Origin: Trogon surrucura
Lineage: Eukaryota > Chordata > Aves > Trogoniformes > Trogonidae
DNA: 64,000 nt
NCBI GenBank assembly: GCA_020746105.1
Contig: CM036622.1
Span: forward strand, 19,135,487 to 19,199,486
Direction of reading: 5' to 3'
Shown here: in pieces, positions 63,796 to 64,000 of the stretch
How the letters are laid out: each line of letters begins with the position of its first letter
Numbering within the stretch: position 1 is the first letter of the stretch
Notes under the pieces: model-generated
Databases searched by the model: none
The model's input: the letters and a program-made list of their open reading frames with translations, nothing else
What the model was told of the DNA's origin: nothing
Translations under genes and position numbers: made by a program

Positions 63796-64000
63796 GTGAG
63801 GGAGAGCGCAAAACTGGGAAAACAGCTTATTTTTTTACTTTTTCATTTGGTCATTAGATCTTAAATGCCACTAGATACCTGAATCACTAGCATTTAAGTT
63901 TAGAACAAGTATTGATGTTCTGCAATAAGATGTAACTGATCTCCTGGGGGAAAAAAAAATGCTGTATGTGTATTAGTGGTTCTTTCTAGCTCGATGGGTG
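63796..64000 (+). other. STT3B intron 10 (start only)
   Basis: Opens GTGAGG; runs off the right edge. The 11th coding exon is outside the window. Confidence 0.88.

Noticed and set aside
1-64000. CRISPR arrays, operons, phage or defence systems
   Set aside because: The window is vertebrate nuclear DNA with introns and CR1/ERV repeats. The repeat sets present have 1-3 copies and no spacer structure.

Overview
This is vertebrate, almost certainly avian, nuclear DNA. There are no bacterial-style operons. One gene with long GT-AG introns occupies the right two thirds. The interspersed repeats are of bird type: CR1 LINE 3' ends in both orientations, two avian-type retroviral LTRs, and a tRNA-Ile-headed SINE with a CR1-like tail. 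That SINE resembles TguSINE1 of passerines, so a songbird or near relative is my best guess, but this is inference.

Layout. (1) 1 to about 22.4 kb is AT-rich intergenic DNA with no convincing gene. It holds the SINE (4.7 kb), CR1 pieces (6.2, 7.1, 8.4, 10.7, 14.9-15.9, 19.1 and 20.1 kb) and a roughly 950-bp solo LTR (12.8-13.7 kb). (2) About 22.4-24.7 kb is a dense CpG island. It contains a ZNF143/SBS-like site, inverted CCAAT boxes, a CACGTG E-box and a GC box with a TATA-like element, followed by a uORF, a pyrimidine tract and the start codon. (3) 23,860-63,795 on the + strand carries the first ten coding exons of STT3B, the catalytic subunit of one of the two oligosaccharyltransferase complexes. 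They encode 502 residues; the family is about 826 long. Every junction keeps frame. Metal- and substrate-site residues D92, D210/E212, E394 and R448 are present. The WWDYG acceptor-sequon pocket and the C-terminal luminal domain lie beyond the right edge.

Intron 1 is 21.8 kb and contains an ERV LTR with primer-binding site and leader, and a pair of related ~70-bp segments of unknown family. Intron 3 has a 93-bp tandem duplication, intron 5 a 29-bp tandem array, intron 7 a CR1 3' end, and intron 8 a MITE-like element.

I found no previously undescribed gene system. The observations most worth checking are the direct repeats around the ERV fragment, the unassigned intron-1 repeat pair, the MITE-like inverted repeats around exon 9, the two-part promoter with uORF, and the two weak 3' splice sites.
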